Assembly: GCA_016213865.1 (NCBI GenBank)
Contig: JACQZL010000220.1
Coordinates: 1-19,858 of the forward strand
Origin: Candidatus Rifleibacteriota bacterium
Lineage (GTDB): Bacteria; UBP17; UBA6191; JACPRK01
Length of the DNA: 19,858 nt
Direction of reading: 5' to 3'
The notes beneath the pieces were generated by a model. It had not been told where the DNA came from. It made no database searches and saw only the letters and a list, made by a program, of their open reading frames with translations. A program made the translations under genes and the position numbers. Below are positions 1-7,962 of this stretch, piece by piece. The stretch's first letter is position 1, and the number at the start of each line of letters is the position of its first letter.

Positions 1-40
1 CTCTGTGCCTCTGTGTCTCTGCGTCTCTGTGTTTCTCCTG
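1..40. repeat. 8-bp-period intergenic repeat (CTCTGTGT-type), half of a probable palindrome
   Basis: The first 32 bases are four imperfect copies of an 8-base unit: CTCTGTGC, CTCTGTGT, CTCTGCGT, CTCTGTGT. A degenerate fifth copy follows, and then a run of ten G at 44-53. The matching inverted half is not present downstream, so the window probably begins inside the element. From memory, CTCTGTG/CAGAGAC-type palindromes are common between genes in large high-GC environmental genomes; this was not checked here. Confidence 0.6.
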
Positions 41-367
41 CAAGGGGGGGGGGCCACCCACGGGACACGCACCCCAATTCCGTCCGAGGCTGGCAAATGG
101 ATGGGAGACCTGGCAGGATCGGATGCGCTCGTCTTCAGTGCTCGCAGTCCTTGGAGGCGTCGCTCGACCAGATCTCGCTCGCGGCTCATGGCCTGGACGC
201 ATGCGGCAAACCGCTCCGCGCGCCTTTTCGGCTGCGTTCGCGGGGGCTTCTCGGAATTGCCGCAACTCTTTGCGAAAACTTCCGGGGACCGGACGTCTAG
301 AGCTTCGATGGTAACCGTTCACGGCAATCTCGCGAGGAGCAGGCGAAACGGCAAGTCTGGAGGCCTT

Positions 368-472
368 TTCACCACGAAGACCCGAAGCGCGCCAAGGAAG
401 CACGAACGTGATAGTAAGACAGAGAAATCAGTCTTGGTGCCCACTTCGTGCCCTTCGTAACTTTGTGGTGAA
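368..472. repeat. Palindromic CACGAAG-type intergenic element
   Basis: The outer arms TTCACCACGAAG (368-379) and CTTTGTGGTGAA (461-472) are inverted copies with one mismatch. Inside both arms the unit CGAAG/CTTCG recurs at about 9-base spacing. On the right arm it reads ACTTCGTGC, CCTTCGTAA, CTTTGTGGT. The whole 105-base element could fold into a long imperfect hairpin. It lies just before the ribosome binding site of the downstream secreted protein gene, so it may affect the end of its leader RNA. It does not look like an insertion sequence, because it has no coding capacity. Confidence 0.65.
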
Positions 473-533
473 CGCTTACCTCGACTTTTCGAAGCCGGTC
501 GCATCCTGCCGGCTCCTGCGAAAGGAACTCGAC

Positions 534-1508
534 ATGCACCGGAATCAAAGCCCACCTATCCGCCTGCGTTTGGCAGTCCTGGTCCTGATCGTCTCGCTCG
601 TCCTGGGACTTGCCGGCCCAGTCACCGGGCAGGAGTTCAACCCCATGGGGGGACTGTCGACGACCGCGGGGCAGCCGACCGTGACCGTCGTGCAGTGCAA
701 CCCCATGGTCGGGGGAGCGTACACGGAAGGCAAATCGGGCAAGTGCACGTGGGACACGGCCAAGCGGTTTGCACGGTTGATTGCCAAGGACTGCCCGGAT
801 GCTGCCGTGATCGGGATGGAAGAGGTGATCGGAGCCGACCAAGCTTCGAAGAACAAGGAGATCCTCGACAAGGCCACGGGCAAGGTCTGGGAGTTCGCCT
901 TCGAGTCGCAAGGCGTCAACGACGCTTCGAGTGGGCTCGCCATCTTCTGGCGCAAAGACCGGGTCGCGTTTTTCAAGAAGCTGGGCAAGACCGAGATCGA
1001 GCGGCTGGACGAGGGCGGCGGCTATCGCGTCCGGTTCATGGGAGTGCTGCTGCGGGAGGTCGCCTCGGGTAAGCCCTTCGGGGTGTTCACCGGCAAGATC
1101 ACGTGGGACGGCGGCATCATCAACGGTCACGGTGTCACCGAGAAGGACCGCGTGAAGGAGGCCAAGCGGCTGAAGGACTGGATCCGGCAAGTCATGGCCA
1201 GTTGCGCGGACGCGCCTCGCATCATTGCGATGGACATGAACTCGCCGCACGGTTCACCGACCTACAAGGAAATGAACGCGGAGTACGAGAACGACGGGTC
1301 GGATCAAGCCACCCACGACTCGCTGCTCCGGGTCTTCGGTCGGAGCATCATGAGGCGGAAGCTCGACTACCTCTGGTACGACGCCGATGCAGGAGCCCGG
1401 CGTTCGGGAGGTTTCGCGAGCCGGGCCGTGCGCAGTGAGCACTTCGGTTCCGACCATCGGGCCATCTGGGCCAAGGTCCGGCTCACCGGTCGTTCGCAGT
1501 TCATGTGA
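534..1508 (+). CDS. Secreted endonuclease/exonuclease/phosphatase-fold protein
   Basis: 324 residues. The ATG at 534 follows AAAGGA at 521-526, and an N-terminal signal peptide (about 1-32, Leu/Val-rich core, cleavage near TGQ) predicts export. The body has the metal-dependent EEP (DNase I/phosphatase) layout: an early strand ending in an Asn-like position (54-58), the metal-binding Glu in GMEEV (95-98), a DGGIINGH segment with a possible catalytic His199, MDMNSPHG (233-240; Asp234 and Asn236), KLDYLWY (276-282), and the terminal GSDHRAIW (305-312; Asp307/His308). Family members cleave phosphodiester bonds in nucleic acids, phospholipids or small phosphoesters; the substrate cannot be told from sequence. 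An upstream in-frame extension to 408 exists but would bury the signal peptide and read through the repeat element, so it was rejected. The radical SAM gene starts 72 bp downstream on the same strand. Confidence 0.8.
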   Translation: MHRNQSPPIRLRLAVLVLIVSLVLGLAGPVTGQEFNPMGGLSTTAGQPTVTVVQCNPMVGGAYTEGKSGKCTWDTAKRFARLIAKDCPDAAVIGMEEVIGADQASKNKEILDKATGKVWEFAFESQGVNDASSGLAIFWRKDRVAFFKKLGKTEIERLDEGGGYRVRFMGVLLREVASGKPFGVFTGKITWDGGIINGHGVTEKDRVKEAKRLKDWIRQVMASCADAPRIIAMDMNSPHGSPTYKEMNAEYENDGSDQATHDSLLRVFGRSIMRRKLDYLWYDADAGARRSGGFASRAVRSEHFGSDHRAIWAKVRLTGRSQFM

Positions 1509-1580
1509 AGCGACGGCCCCGGCGTCCTGGCCGGGAAGGCTGAGCTGAGGGTCACAGTTGAGAGAGGGTGCGGCGGCGAC

Positions 1581-3254
1581 GTGGTAGAGCTGGGTTGGAG
1601 GACGGGCGGAGACCGGGGCGACGGCTGGGTCGCCCTGGTGGGCCCGGAGCTGGAAGAGAACCTGAGCCTGAGGTACCTTTCGTCCTCGCTCGAGACCGCC
1701 GGCTTTCCGACGCGGATCGTGTCCTTCAACTGCGCGGATGACTTCGGACCCGTTCTGCGGACCCTCCTTGGTGCGGCCCAGCCGCCCCTGCTCGTCGGGC
1801 TTTCCCTGTCGTTCCAGTGGCGCGCCATGGACTTCCTCTCGCTTGCGATGGCGTTGAAGCGAGACGGCTACGGCGGCCACGTCACGGCCGGAGGGCACTT
1901 CGCGAGTCTGTCATGCGGCGAGATCCTGTCGGACTTCCCCGAGCTCGACTCGATCCTGAGGGGAGAGGCTGAGCACAGCATCGTCCGCCTGGCTCGCTGT
2001 CTACTCGACGGCCGGCCCCTGAGCGAGGTCCCGGGCATCGCCTTGCGGGACCGCGGAGGCCCCATCGTGTTCGGCGAGCTGGAAGCAAAGCCGGCCCTGG
2101 AGTCCCTTTCGTGGCCCGACCGCCGTGGAGAGCGTGTTGCGATCCTGGGACACGGCGTGGCCCCCCTGGTTTCGGGCCGTGGCTGCTATGCCGGGTGCGC
2201 CTTCTGCTGCATCGCGACCTTCCACCGCAGGACTCTGCCCGGTCCCAGGTTGAGGCTGCGTCCTCCGGAGGACGTGGCCGGCGAGATGGCATGGCTCAAC
2301 CGGGAGCGCGGAATCGATATCTTCATTTTCCACGACGACAACTTCCTCCTGGCCGACGAGAAGAAGAGCCTCGAGCGCATCGAGGCCCTCGCCAACGCCG
2401 TGGATGAGTGCGGCATCGGCCCCTATGCAACGGTCGTCAAGGCGCGTCCCAATGACATCACGGACGCCACCGTGCGCTGCTTGAAGGAGCGGTTCGGCTT
2501 GATTCGCCTCTTCTTGGGAGTCGAATCGAACTCCGAGCAGGGGCTGCGGACCCTGGGCCGGGGAGTGACGCCCGAGCAGAATGCGAGGGCTCTTGCGACC
2601 CTGCGTTCCCGGGAAGTGTACGTGTGCTTCAACGTACTCCTGTTCGATCCCGACACGACCCTCGACGGGCTCCGGACGAATCTGACACTCATCGAGGAGA
2701 ACGGGGACTATCCCTCCAACTTTGGCCGCGTCGAACTCTACGCTGGGACCCCGCTGCTGGAGCGCATGCTCAGGGAGGGCCGCGCGTTCGGAGACTACCT
2801 GCAGTGGGACTACCTGCTGGCGAGTCGCGAGATGCAGAGGGTTTTCGAGCTTGCCATGCGCTGCTTCTTCCCGCGCAACTTTGCCGCGGGCGCCCTCGCG
2901 AACCGCCTGATGGGGACGCGTCTTGACGCGGAAGTGTGCCGCCGGTTCCATCCGGCGGTTTTCCGAGAGGAGTGGTTGAGAGAGGCGGAGGAGTTAACCC
3001 GCGCGTTGGCCCGCGATTCGGCCCGGTCCATGCGGAAGATCGTGGAGTTCGTCGAAGCGGGTCCCGGGGGCCCGGACGAGGAGGACTCGTTCGTCGCGGC
3101 CCTATCGGAGAGGCTGCATGCCGTGGACGCCGAGCTTGCCATCCGGGCTGAGAGTCTGGAGAAGTTGTTGCGAGATGTCTCCGGGAGATGTACGGTAACG
3201 GAAGCGCCGGAGCGTGGGAGCGCTTCGGTGGGAGGAAGTCATGCCAATAGATGA
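1581..3254 (+). CDS. Cobalamin-binding-domain radical SAM protein
   Basis: 557 residues, GTG start. Residues about 15-145 form a B12-binding-type Rossmann domain (strand-helix pattern from GPELEENLSL, then VGLSLS and the AGGHFASL segment at 103-110). The radical SAM domain follows, with the [4Fe-4S] motif C202-x3-C206-x2-C209 and a further Cys at 210. Later radical SAM landmarks include FIFHDDNF and the RLFLGVESNSEQGL segment. The C-terminal third (from about 430) is helical, charged and unassigned. Members of this architecture perform radical C-methylation, ring formation or rearrangement on small molecules, lipids or peptides. The stop lies 14 bp inside the next gene, so the two are probably translationally coupled and the small partner is a candidate substrate or accessory. 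The ribosome binding site is weak (a GAGAGGG-like stretch), so the exact start is uncertain. The specific reaction is unknown. Confidence 0.85.
   Translation: MVELGWRTGGDRGDGWVALVGPELEENLSLRYLSSSLETAGFPTRIVSFNCADDFGPVLRTLLGAAQPPLLVGLSLSFQWRAMDFLSLAMALKRDGYGGHVTAGGHFASLSCGEILSDFPELDSILRGEAEHSIVRLARCLLDGRPLSEVPGIALRDRGGPIVFGELEAKPALESLSWPDRRGERVAILGHGVAPLVSGRGCYAGCAFCCIATFHRRTLPGPRLRLRPPEDVAGEMAWLNRERGIDIFIFHDDNFLLADEKKSLERIEALANAVDECGIGPYATVVKARPNDITDATVRCLKERFGLIRLFLGVESNSEQGLRTLGRGVTPEQNARALATLRSREVYVCFNVLLFDPDTTLDGLRTNLTLIEENGDYPSNFGRVELYAGTPLLERMLREGRAFGDYLQWDYLLASREMQRVFELAMRCFFPRNFAAGALANRLMGTRLDAEVCRRFHPAVFREEWLREAEELTRALARDSARSMRKIVEFVEAGPGGPDEEDSFVAALSERLHAVDAELAIRAESLEKLLRDVSGRCTVTEAPERGSASVGGSHANR
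3231..3236 (+). promoter_or_regulatory. Ribosome binding site inside the radical SAM gene
   Basis: GGAGGA lies 4 bases before the ATG at 3241 and within the last codons of the upstream gene. It fixes the start of the 215-residue protein at 3241 rather than at the in-frame GTG at 3214, and it supports translational coupling. Confidence 0.7.
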
Positions 3255-3888
3255 AGGCGACGCAAACGCGGCTGGCAAGCTGACAAGCCGGGCACGTAAG
3301 CGGACTGAGGGGCATCTGAAGCGCCTGATGAAGACCGCGGCGATCGCGGCCGCCGGTTTCGGGCTGACGTCGGCGGGCTATGCCGCAGACCACCCGATCG
3401 CGTCCGATCCGCCTCCGCCGCCGGCACAGGTGAAAGTCGGGCCCTCGGTGCCCTTGGATCAACTGTCTCCGCCTGGGGACCAGCGGCCAGAGGATCGCGC
3501 CGTCTGCGATCCGTTGCCGCCTCCTGCGAGAGTTGAGACGAATCTCCCGGCGAAGGAACTTGCACGCCAGTGCCTTTTCCAGCGTGCCATCTGGCTGAAG
3601 CGCAAGGGGGGCCTGGTGGTCCGGGTCGGATTCGCGCACAGCAACACTCACCCGGGGTTGCGCACATTCGCCTTCGAGGAAGACCCGCAAGTGGAAGGAG
3701 CGCCGTTCGAGGCGAACCGGCCCAACCCGAACGCGCTGTACATCTTCCTCGTGCCTCGCGCAGGGAAGCCGGCTCCCGTGGTCAAACTCCCGATAGTCTG
3801 CAACGGCGAGAGGGTCGAGCTTCGTTTCCGCGTGACTGCCCAGAAACCTGAGCCCGGCGCAACCGTCCTGTTGGACGAGATCCGATAG
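3241..3888 (+). CDS. Proline-motif exported protein, coupled to radical SAM enzyme
   Basis: 215 residues, unrecognised. It starts inside the radical SAM gene (14-bp overlap) behind a GGAGGA site. Residues 1-27 are hydrophilic and basic. Residues 28-49 look like a signal peptide placed internally: KRLMK, an Ala/Gly-rich core, then GYAAD with a plausible AxA-type cleavage. A proline-rich stretch then carries two copies of one short motif, DPPPPPAQV (56-64) and DPLPPPARV (90-98). The C-terminal half (about 115-215) alternates polar and hydrophobic residues like a beta-rich domain and has Cys at 89, 111 and 187. The repeated motif plus coupling to a B12-radical SAM enzyme makes it a candidate modified substrate. 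It could equally be an exported structural protein whose partner acts elsewhere. No family function is claimed. Confidence 0.7.
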   Translation: MPIDEGDANAAGKLTSRARKRTEGHLKRLMKTAAIAAAGFGLTSAGYAADHPIASDPPPPPAQVKVGPSVPLDQLSPPGDQRPEDRAVCDPLPPPARVETNLPAKELARQCLFQRAIWLKRKGGLVVRVGFAHSNTHPGLRTFAFEEDPQVEGAPFEANRPNPNALYIFLVPRAGKPAPVVKLPIVCNGERVELRFRVTAQKPEPGATVLLDEIR

Positions 3889-4073
3889 CCGGTCCGCGTG
3901 CAGACTCCCAACCCGCGATCACGGGCAAGGAAGCGCTCATTCCCCTCCTTGCGAAGGTCGACACTGACGGAACCGTTGCCCTCTCGACGACAGCCTGCGC
4001 CGTCGTGCTCAAGCTCGATGCCGATGCTCTGAGAAAGGTGCGAAGCGCCGTCGACAGTGCTCTGGCCTCCTGA
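3852..4073 (+). pseudogene. Possible start-less coding remnant
   Basis: In the frame ending at the TGA at 4071-4073, the stretch from 3918 reads like a real protein tail: it begins ITGKEALIPLLAKV and ends LRKVRSAVDSALAS, and most codons end in G or C. The frame is open only from 3852, and it contains no in-frame ATG, and no GTG or TTG early enough to serve as a start, before the protein-like part. No homologous family was recognised. It may be the 3' end of a decayed gene, a product of a frameshift, or chance. Confidence 0.3.
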
Positions 4074-4246
4074 GAGTCGCTGACAGCCGGCGATTCGCCG
4101 ACCACGCGAGTGGCGCCGCGGTTCCTGGCGCCCCAAGGCGCAGGGCATGCCTTCGAACTCGAGATTTCGGTTGGCGGAAGTGGCGTGCTGGGCAAAATCG
4201 GACCAACCAGGGTTATTGCGTGGGCCATCCCCGGAACTCCGGATCG
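3889..4246. other. Convergent intergenic region
   Basis: This stretch separates the plus-strand proline-motif gene from the minus-strand metallopeptidase gene, whose 3' ends face each other. Apart from the start-less remnant described separately, I see no intact gene. I also see no hairpin followed by a T-run that would make a convincing bidirectional terminator. Confidence 0.5.
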
Positions 4247-5296
4247 TCACCGGCGCCGGGGACAGCCGGACCTTGCCACTCCGCGAGGCAGAAGGCCGGC
4301 CAGGAGCCGGGAGGTCTCCAGCACGGAGCCGCACCGGCCTGTCTGGTGAACGACCACGGCCCGCACCGGTCCTCGCTGTTCCGGGTTCCGGCGGAGGTAG
4401 GCAGCCAGAACCTCGGCGATGGTAGGGTCCCGCACTCTCCAACTGGCCTCGACAGCCGACCAGAGGGCCTCGTCGCCTGGAGGTAGGTGCGCCAGCGCGT
4501 CCAGGATGTTGCCCACGATGAGGGCTGTGCTGACCTGGTCCGCCAGCCGGAGCCTGTCCAGATTGAGACGCGGGCCGGTCTGGCTCCTGCCCCTCTCGAG
4601 ACGGAGGTAGACGTCAGGGGCCGGCCGGCGTGCGAGAGTCGCGAGTTCCTCGGAACCGGAGGAGAGGCTAAAGTAGTGGGCCCAACCCTCGAAGAGAGCC
4701 ATGCTCGGCGTCAGGATTTCCCGGGGCAGATGGCCTTGGCTTTCGGGGACGGCGCCATAGTCCCGCTTGTGCTCGCTTCGGTCGACGAGATGCGCCAGCT
4801 CATGAAGGAGCAGGGCCCGGAGATCGCCGTCGGAGCGGCAAGCCCGGGCCAGGGTGTCGTCCTCGATCATGAGGACCTTGCGGCCCCCCTCGAGGGTCTC
4901 CACCCCGGGCCAGCATCGTGAGGTTGCACCGAGTTGCATGCGGATGACGGCGGTCGAGCGATGGAACCTCACCAGCATCGCCTCGAGGCGAGCCCGGAAG
5001 CCTCCATCCTCCAGCATCTGCACGAGTCGCCAGAGTTGGTTCTCGTTCCGCCAGCGCCCTGGCCGACTCGCGAGCGATGGCGCGTGCCGGCGGAAGAACC
5101 GCTCGGCCCGAGCGAAGTTCCGCTCAGGATCCCGGCTCCGGGGTACATAGATGGCCTGGTGAGCCTGGAACCTGAGAATCACGCCGATGCGCGGGGCGCT
5201 CCCCTCTGGCTCACCCGCGGCCCGGACGGCGGCCGGCTCCGCGGCCCAGGCGACGGCCGTCAGGATCAGGCCGCACAGCAAGTTGCCTCGCGTCAT
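4247..5296 (-). CDS. Secreted HExxH zinc metallopeptidase-like protein
   Basis: 349 residues. An N-terminal signal peptide (about 1-27, ending near VRAAG) predicts export. The zinc motif HELAH is at 165-169, with a downstream Glu203 in FEGWAHYF (202-209). That arrangement matches a gluzincin-type site, where the two His and the later Glu bind zinc and Glu166 is catalytic. The rest is Arg/Glu-rich and unassigned. The ATG is preceded by GGAAAG, which supports this start. The gene lies 240 bp downstream of the second efflux permease on the same strand, so it could be a distal member of that unit or separately transcribed. The substrate is unknown, and the family is not identified beyond the active-site layout. 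Confidence 0.7.
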   Translation of the reverse strand: MTRGNLLCGLILTAVAWAAEPAAVRAAGEPEGSAPRIGVILRFQAHQAIYVPRSRDPERNFARAERFFRRHAPSLASRPGRWRNENQLWRLVQMLEDGGFRARLEAMLVRFHRSTAVIRMQLGATSRCWPGVETLEGGRKVLMIEDDTLARACRSDGDLRALLLHELAHLVDRSEHKRDYGAVPESQGHLPREILTPSMALFEGWAHYFSLSSGSEELATLARRPAPDVYLRLERGRSQTGPRLNLDRLRLADQVSTALIVGNILDALAHLPPGDEALWSAVEASWRVRDPTIAEVLAAYLRRNPEQRGPVRAVVVHQTGRCGSVLETSRLLAGLLPRGVARSGCPRRR

Positions 5297-5536
5297 GTCT
5301 TTCCGCTACGAGCCCTGCGACCGTCCGAGCGATCGTCGAGCCCCCAGTCGCATCGGGACCCGACCCGCTGCGCCGAGGGACTGAGCCGTGAGGTGTACCC
5401 ACGGACGGATTGCCGGCGGGTCGTGAACGAAGCGTAGCACGGAACCGGATTGGTGCGGATCATGAGAGCTTGCGTCGGTGGCGCGCGCCAGCCGTTCCGA
5501 GGAGGAAAATTCGCTGCCGGGTCGACCTCAGCGGGG

Positions 5537-6757
5537 TCATCTTTCGGACCGAAGCGCTTGAATCGGCTCGAGGCTCGCCGCGCGAACGGCGGGGTACAGG
5601 CCGAATGCGATGCCGACCGCGACAGAAAAGGTGAAGGCGACGGCGGCCGCCAGCCACGAGAGTGCCGCAGGCCAGTAGCCGAGCGTGGAAGCGGTCCAGG
5701 CCAGGCCCAACCCTCCCAGCACGCCGATCACTCCACCCGCACCGGAGAGCATGGCCGATTCAAAGAGGAACTGGTTCCGGATGTCGCGGCGAAGGGCGCC
5801 CAGGGCACGGCGAAGCCCGATCTCCCGCGTTCGCTCGCGAACGAACATGAGCATCACGGCCAGGATCCCCACGCCGCCGACCACCAGCGAGATCCCCGCC
5901 ACACTGCCGATGAGGAGCGTCATGGCCCCTGTCGTCTCCTTCTCGGTCTCGAGAACCGTCGCCTGGTTCTGGATGGTGAAGTCGTCGGGCTTGTTTCGGA
6001 GCCGATGCCGCTGGCGCAGGAGCGACGCGATCTCCTTCTCGGCGTTCGCCAGAGCGGCCGAGTCCGGGGTTTGCGCGTAGACAGCATGCACGTACGTGAC
6101 ATTGAAGAGCCGGCGCATGGCTGTTTCCAGTGGTACCAGGATCACGTCGTCCTGGTCGGCCCCAGTCACATCCATTCCTCTCGGCGCAGCCACGCCTATG
6201 ACCTCGAACGGGACCTTGCCGATCCGGATCTGCTGCCCCACCGGGTCGGTCTTTCCTAACAGATTGGTCGAAGCAGTCGGGCCAAGGACTGCCAGGCGCT
6301 TGGCCGCTCGACCTTCGCCCTCATCGAACAACCGGCCGGAAGCGACCGTGATGTTGCGGCATGCGAACCCCTCGAGGCTCAGGCCCACCACGCTGGTCAT
6401 GGCGTCCTGGTCTTCCCAGCGAACAGCGAGCTTCTTGCTGACGCCCGGGCCGGCCCTGGCGACCGAGGAGCACTCCTTCGCAATGGCCTTGGCGTCGCTG
6501 ACCAGCAAGGTTCGCACGGTCTCCATCTGTCGTTGGCGTCCGGCAATGATCGAGGTCCGACCCGCATTGACAATCAGCAAGTTGGTGCCCATGCCCCGGA
6601 TGCGGTCCATGATCTGCTTCTCCGCCCCGCGCCCCGTGGAGACCATCAAGACGACTGCTCCGACCCCCACGACAATGCCGCTGACGCTCAACAGCGTTCG
6701 CGGTTTATGGGCGGCCAGAATCTCCAGGGAGAGAACGAGGTTTCTGGATAGCTTCAT
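5537..6757 (-). CDS. MacB/FtsX-type ABC transporter permease (second of two)
   Basis: 406 residues, starting at the ATG at 6757 within an ATGA overlap with the preceding permease. Layout is that of MacB/LolC/FtsX-type permeases: one N-terminal membrane helix (about 20-42), a large periplasmic domain (about 45-275), then three C-terminal helices. The conserved cytoplasmic segment VRERTREIGLRRALGALRRD lies between helices 2 and 3, and the tail reads LEPIQALR. Such permeases do not translocate through a channel in the usual way but couple cytoplasmic ATP hydrolysis to periplasmic conformational work. It probably pairs with the upstream permease and shares the single ATPase. An upstream in-frame extension to 6919 was rejected because it is Pro/Arg/Gly-rich and overlaps the neighbouring gene. 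Confidence 0.88.
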   Translation of the reverse strand: MKLSRNLVLSLEILAAHKPRTLLSVSGIVVGVGAVVLMVSTGRGAEKQIMDRIRGMGTNLLIVNAGRTSIIAGRQRQMETVRTLLVSDAKAIAKECSSVARAGPGVSKKLAVRWEDQDAMTSVVGLSLEGFACRNITVASGRLFDEGEGRAAKRLAVLGPTASTNLLGKTDPVGQQIRIGKVPFEVIGVAAPRGMDVTGADQDDVILVPLETAMRRLFNVTYVHAVYAQTPDSAALANAEKEIASLLRQRHRLRNKPDDFTIQNQATVLETEKETTGAMTLLIGSVAGISLVVGGVGILAVMLMFVRERTREIGLRRALGALRRDIRNQFLFESAMLSGAGGVIGVLGGLGLAWTASTLGYWPAALSWLAAAVAFTFSVAVGIAFGLYPAVRAASLEPIQALRSER

Positions 6758-7962
6758 CGCAAGGCTTCCACCGGCTCGAGGCGGGCGGCCCGTCGAGCCG
6801 GTTGGACGCCGAAGAACACACCCACGGCCAGGGCGAAGCCCAAGGCCAGCGCGAACGGCTCCCAGGAGATGACGACCGGGAGCCGGGTCAGGCGCGCCAG
6901 GAGGATGCTGACCGACCAACCCAGAAGGCTGCCCAGTACCATCCCGGAGAGCGTCACGGCGAGCGACTCGGTCAGGAACTGGAGGAACATATCCTGCCGG
7001 GTTGCCCCCAGGGCCCGACGCAGGCCGATCTCCTTGACCCGTTCACTCACGGAAATCAGCAGGATGTTCATCAGCACGATACCTCCAACCAGCAAGCTCA
7101 GGCCTGCCAGGGCCGCCAGCAGGTAGGTCAACGTGCCTGATATGCCGCGCGCCATCTTGGCGATGTCGGCGGCGCTGAAGATGGCGAAGTCATCTTCGCG
7201 TGGCGGGGTGATGTGGTGGCGCTCGTGCAGGAGCTGGCGGATCTCCGCGGAGGTCGATTCGAGCTGTCGTGGGTCCTTGACCTTCACGCGGATGTTGGTG
7301 ATGTAGTCCTGGTTGAAAACGCGGCGCATGCCAGTGGTCAGCGGAATGACAATCCGGCGGTCGAACTCGTCACCCATCGGGCTGGTGCCCCGCGGCGCCA
7401 GGATGCCCTTGACCTTGAAGCGAACGTTACCGATCTGCAGGTCCTCGCCGATGGGGTTCTGGCTGCCGAACAGGTCGGCGGCGCTCAACGTGCCCAGAAG
7501 GCACACGCGGGCCAACGTGCTGTTGTCGTCCGCCGTGATCGGGTCGCCATCCGTCGGGTGCCAATCCCAGGCGTCGTGCCAATCCGGGCCGACGGCCATC
7601 ACGGCCGTCTGAACCTGATTCGAGCCGGCCTTGCTGGACAGGCCCCGCTTCATTGCAAAGGGGGCCAGCACCTCGACGCCCTGGACCTGTCTCGCGATGG
7701 CCTCGGCGTCATCCAGCCGCAAGGTTGTGATGCCAGCCTGCGGCGGCGAGAATCCCTTGCCTCCGCCGGCGGTGATCATGATGGCGTGGGTGCCGAACGA
7801 GTTCACTCGCGCCATCACCTTCTTCTCGGTCCCTTTGCCGATGGCCATGATGACCGTCAGGGCCGCGATGCCGATGACCGTCCCCACCATCATGAAGGAC
7901 GTGCGGAGCTTGTTGGCCGTCAGGGCGCGGGCCCCCTCCCTCGCGATTCGCAGGAGCCTCAT
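6754..7962 (-). CDS. MacB/FtsX-type ABC transporter permease (first of two)
   Basis: 402 residues. One N-terminal membrane helix (about 22-42), a long periplasmic region starting with VNSFGTHAIMITAGGG, and three C-terminal helices carry the family signature SERVKEIGLRRALGATRQDM between helices 2 and 3, plus the terminal LEPVEALR. It overlaps the ATPase gene and the next permease gene by 4 bp each (ATGA). It is related to but clearly different from the next permease, which suggests a heterodimeric membrane part of a tripartite efflux pump or an envelope-maintenance transporter. The exported substrate cannot be read from sequence. Confidence 0.9.
   Translation of the reverse strand: MRLLRIAREGARALTANKLRTSFMMVGTVIGIAALTVIMAIGKGTEKKVMARVNSFGTHAIMITAGGGKGFSPPQAGITTLRLDDAEAIARQVQGVEVLAPFAMKRGLSSKAGSNQVQTAVMAVGPDWHDAWDWHPTDGDPITADDNSTLARVCLLGTLSAADLFGSQNPIGEDLQIGNVRFKVKGILAPRGTSPMGDEFDRRIVIPLTTGMRRVFNQDYITNIRVKVKDPRQLESTSAEIRQLLHERHHITPPREDDFAIFSAADIAKMARGISGTLTYLLAALAGLSLLVGGIVLMNILLISVSERVKEIGLRRALGATRQDMFLQFLTESLAVTLSGMVLGSLLGWSVSILLARLTRLPVVISWEPFALALGFALAVGVFFGVQPARRAARLEPVEALR

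Larger units (their letters stand above)
1..533. other. Intergenic region with two repeat elements
   Basis: I see no credible gene here. The open frames are arginine/serine/proline-rich, have no family signature and lack a ribosome binding site. The region holds the CTCTGTGT-type repeat at its left end, a ten-G run at 44-53, and the CACGAAG-type palindromic element at 368-472. No convincing -35/-10 pair was found for the gene starting at 534. Confidence 0.6.

Noticed and set aside
44..53. Run of ten G as a phase-variation tract
   Set aside because: It lies outside any gene and no promoter could be placed around it.
3648..4442. Long minus-strand open frame of 264 codons opposite the proline-motif gene
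   Set aside because: The composition is Arg/Pro/Ser/Gly-rich with no family pattern, as expected for the shadow of GC-rich coding DNA.
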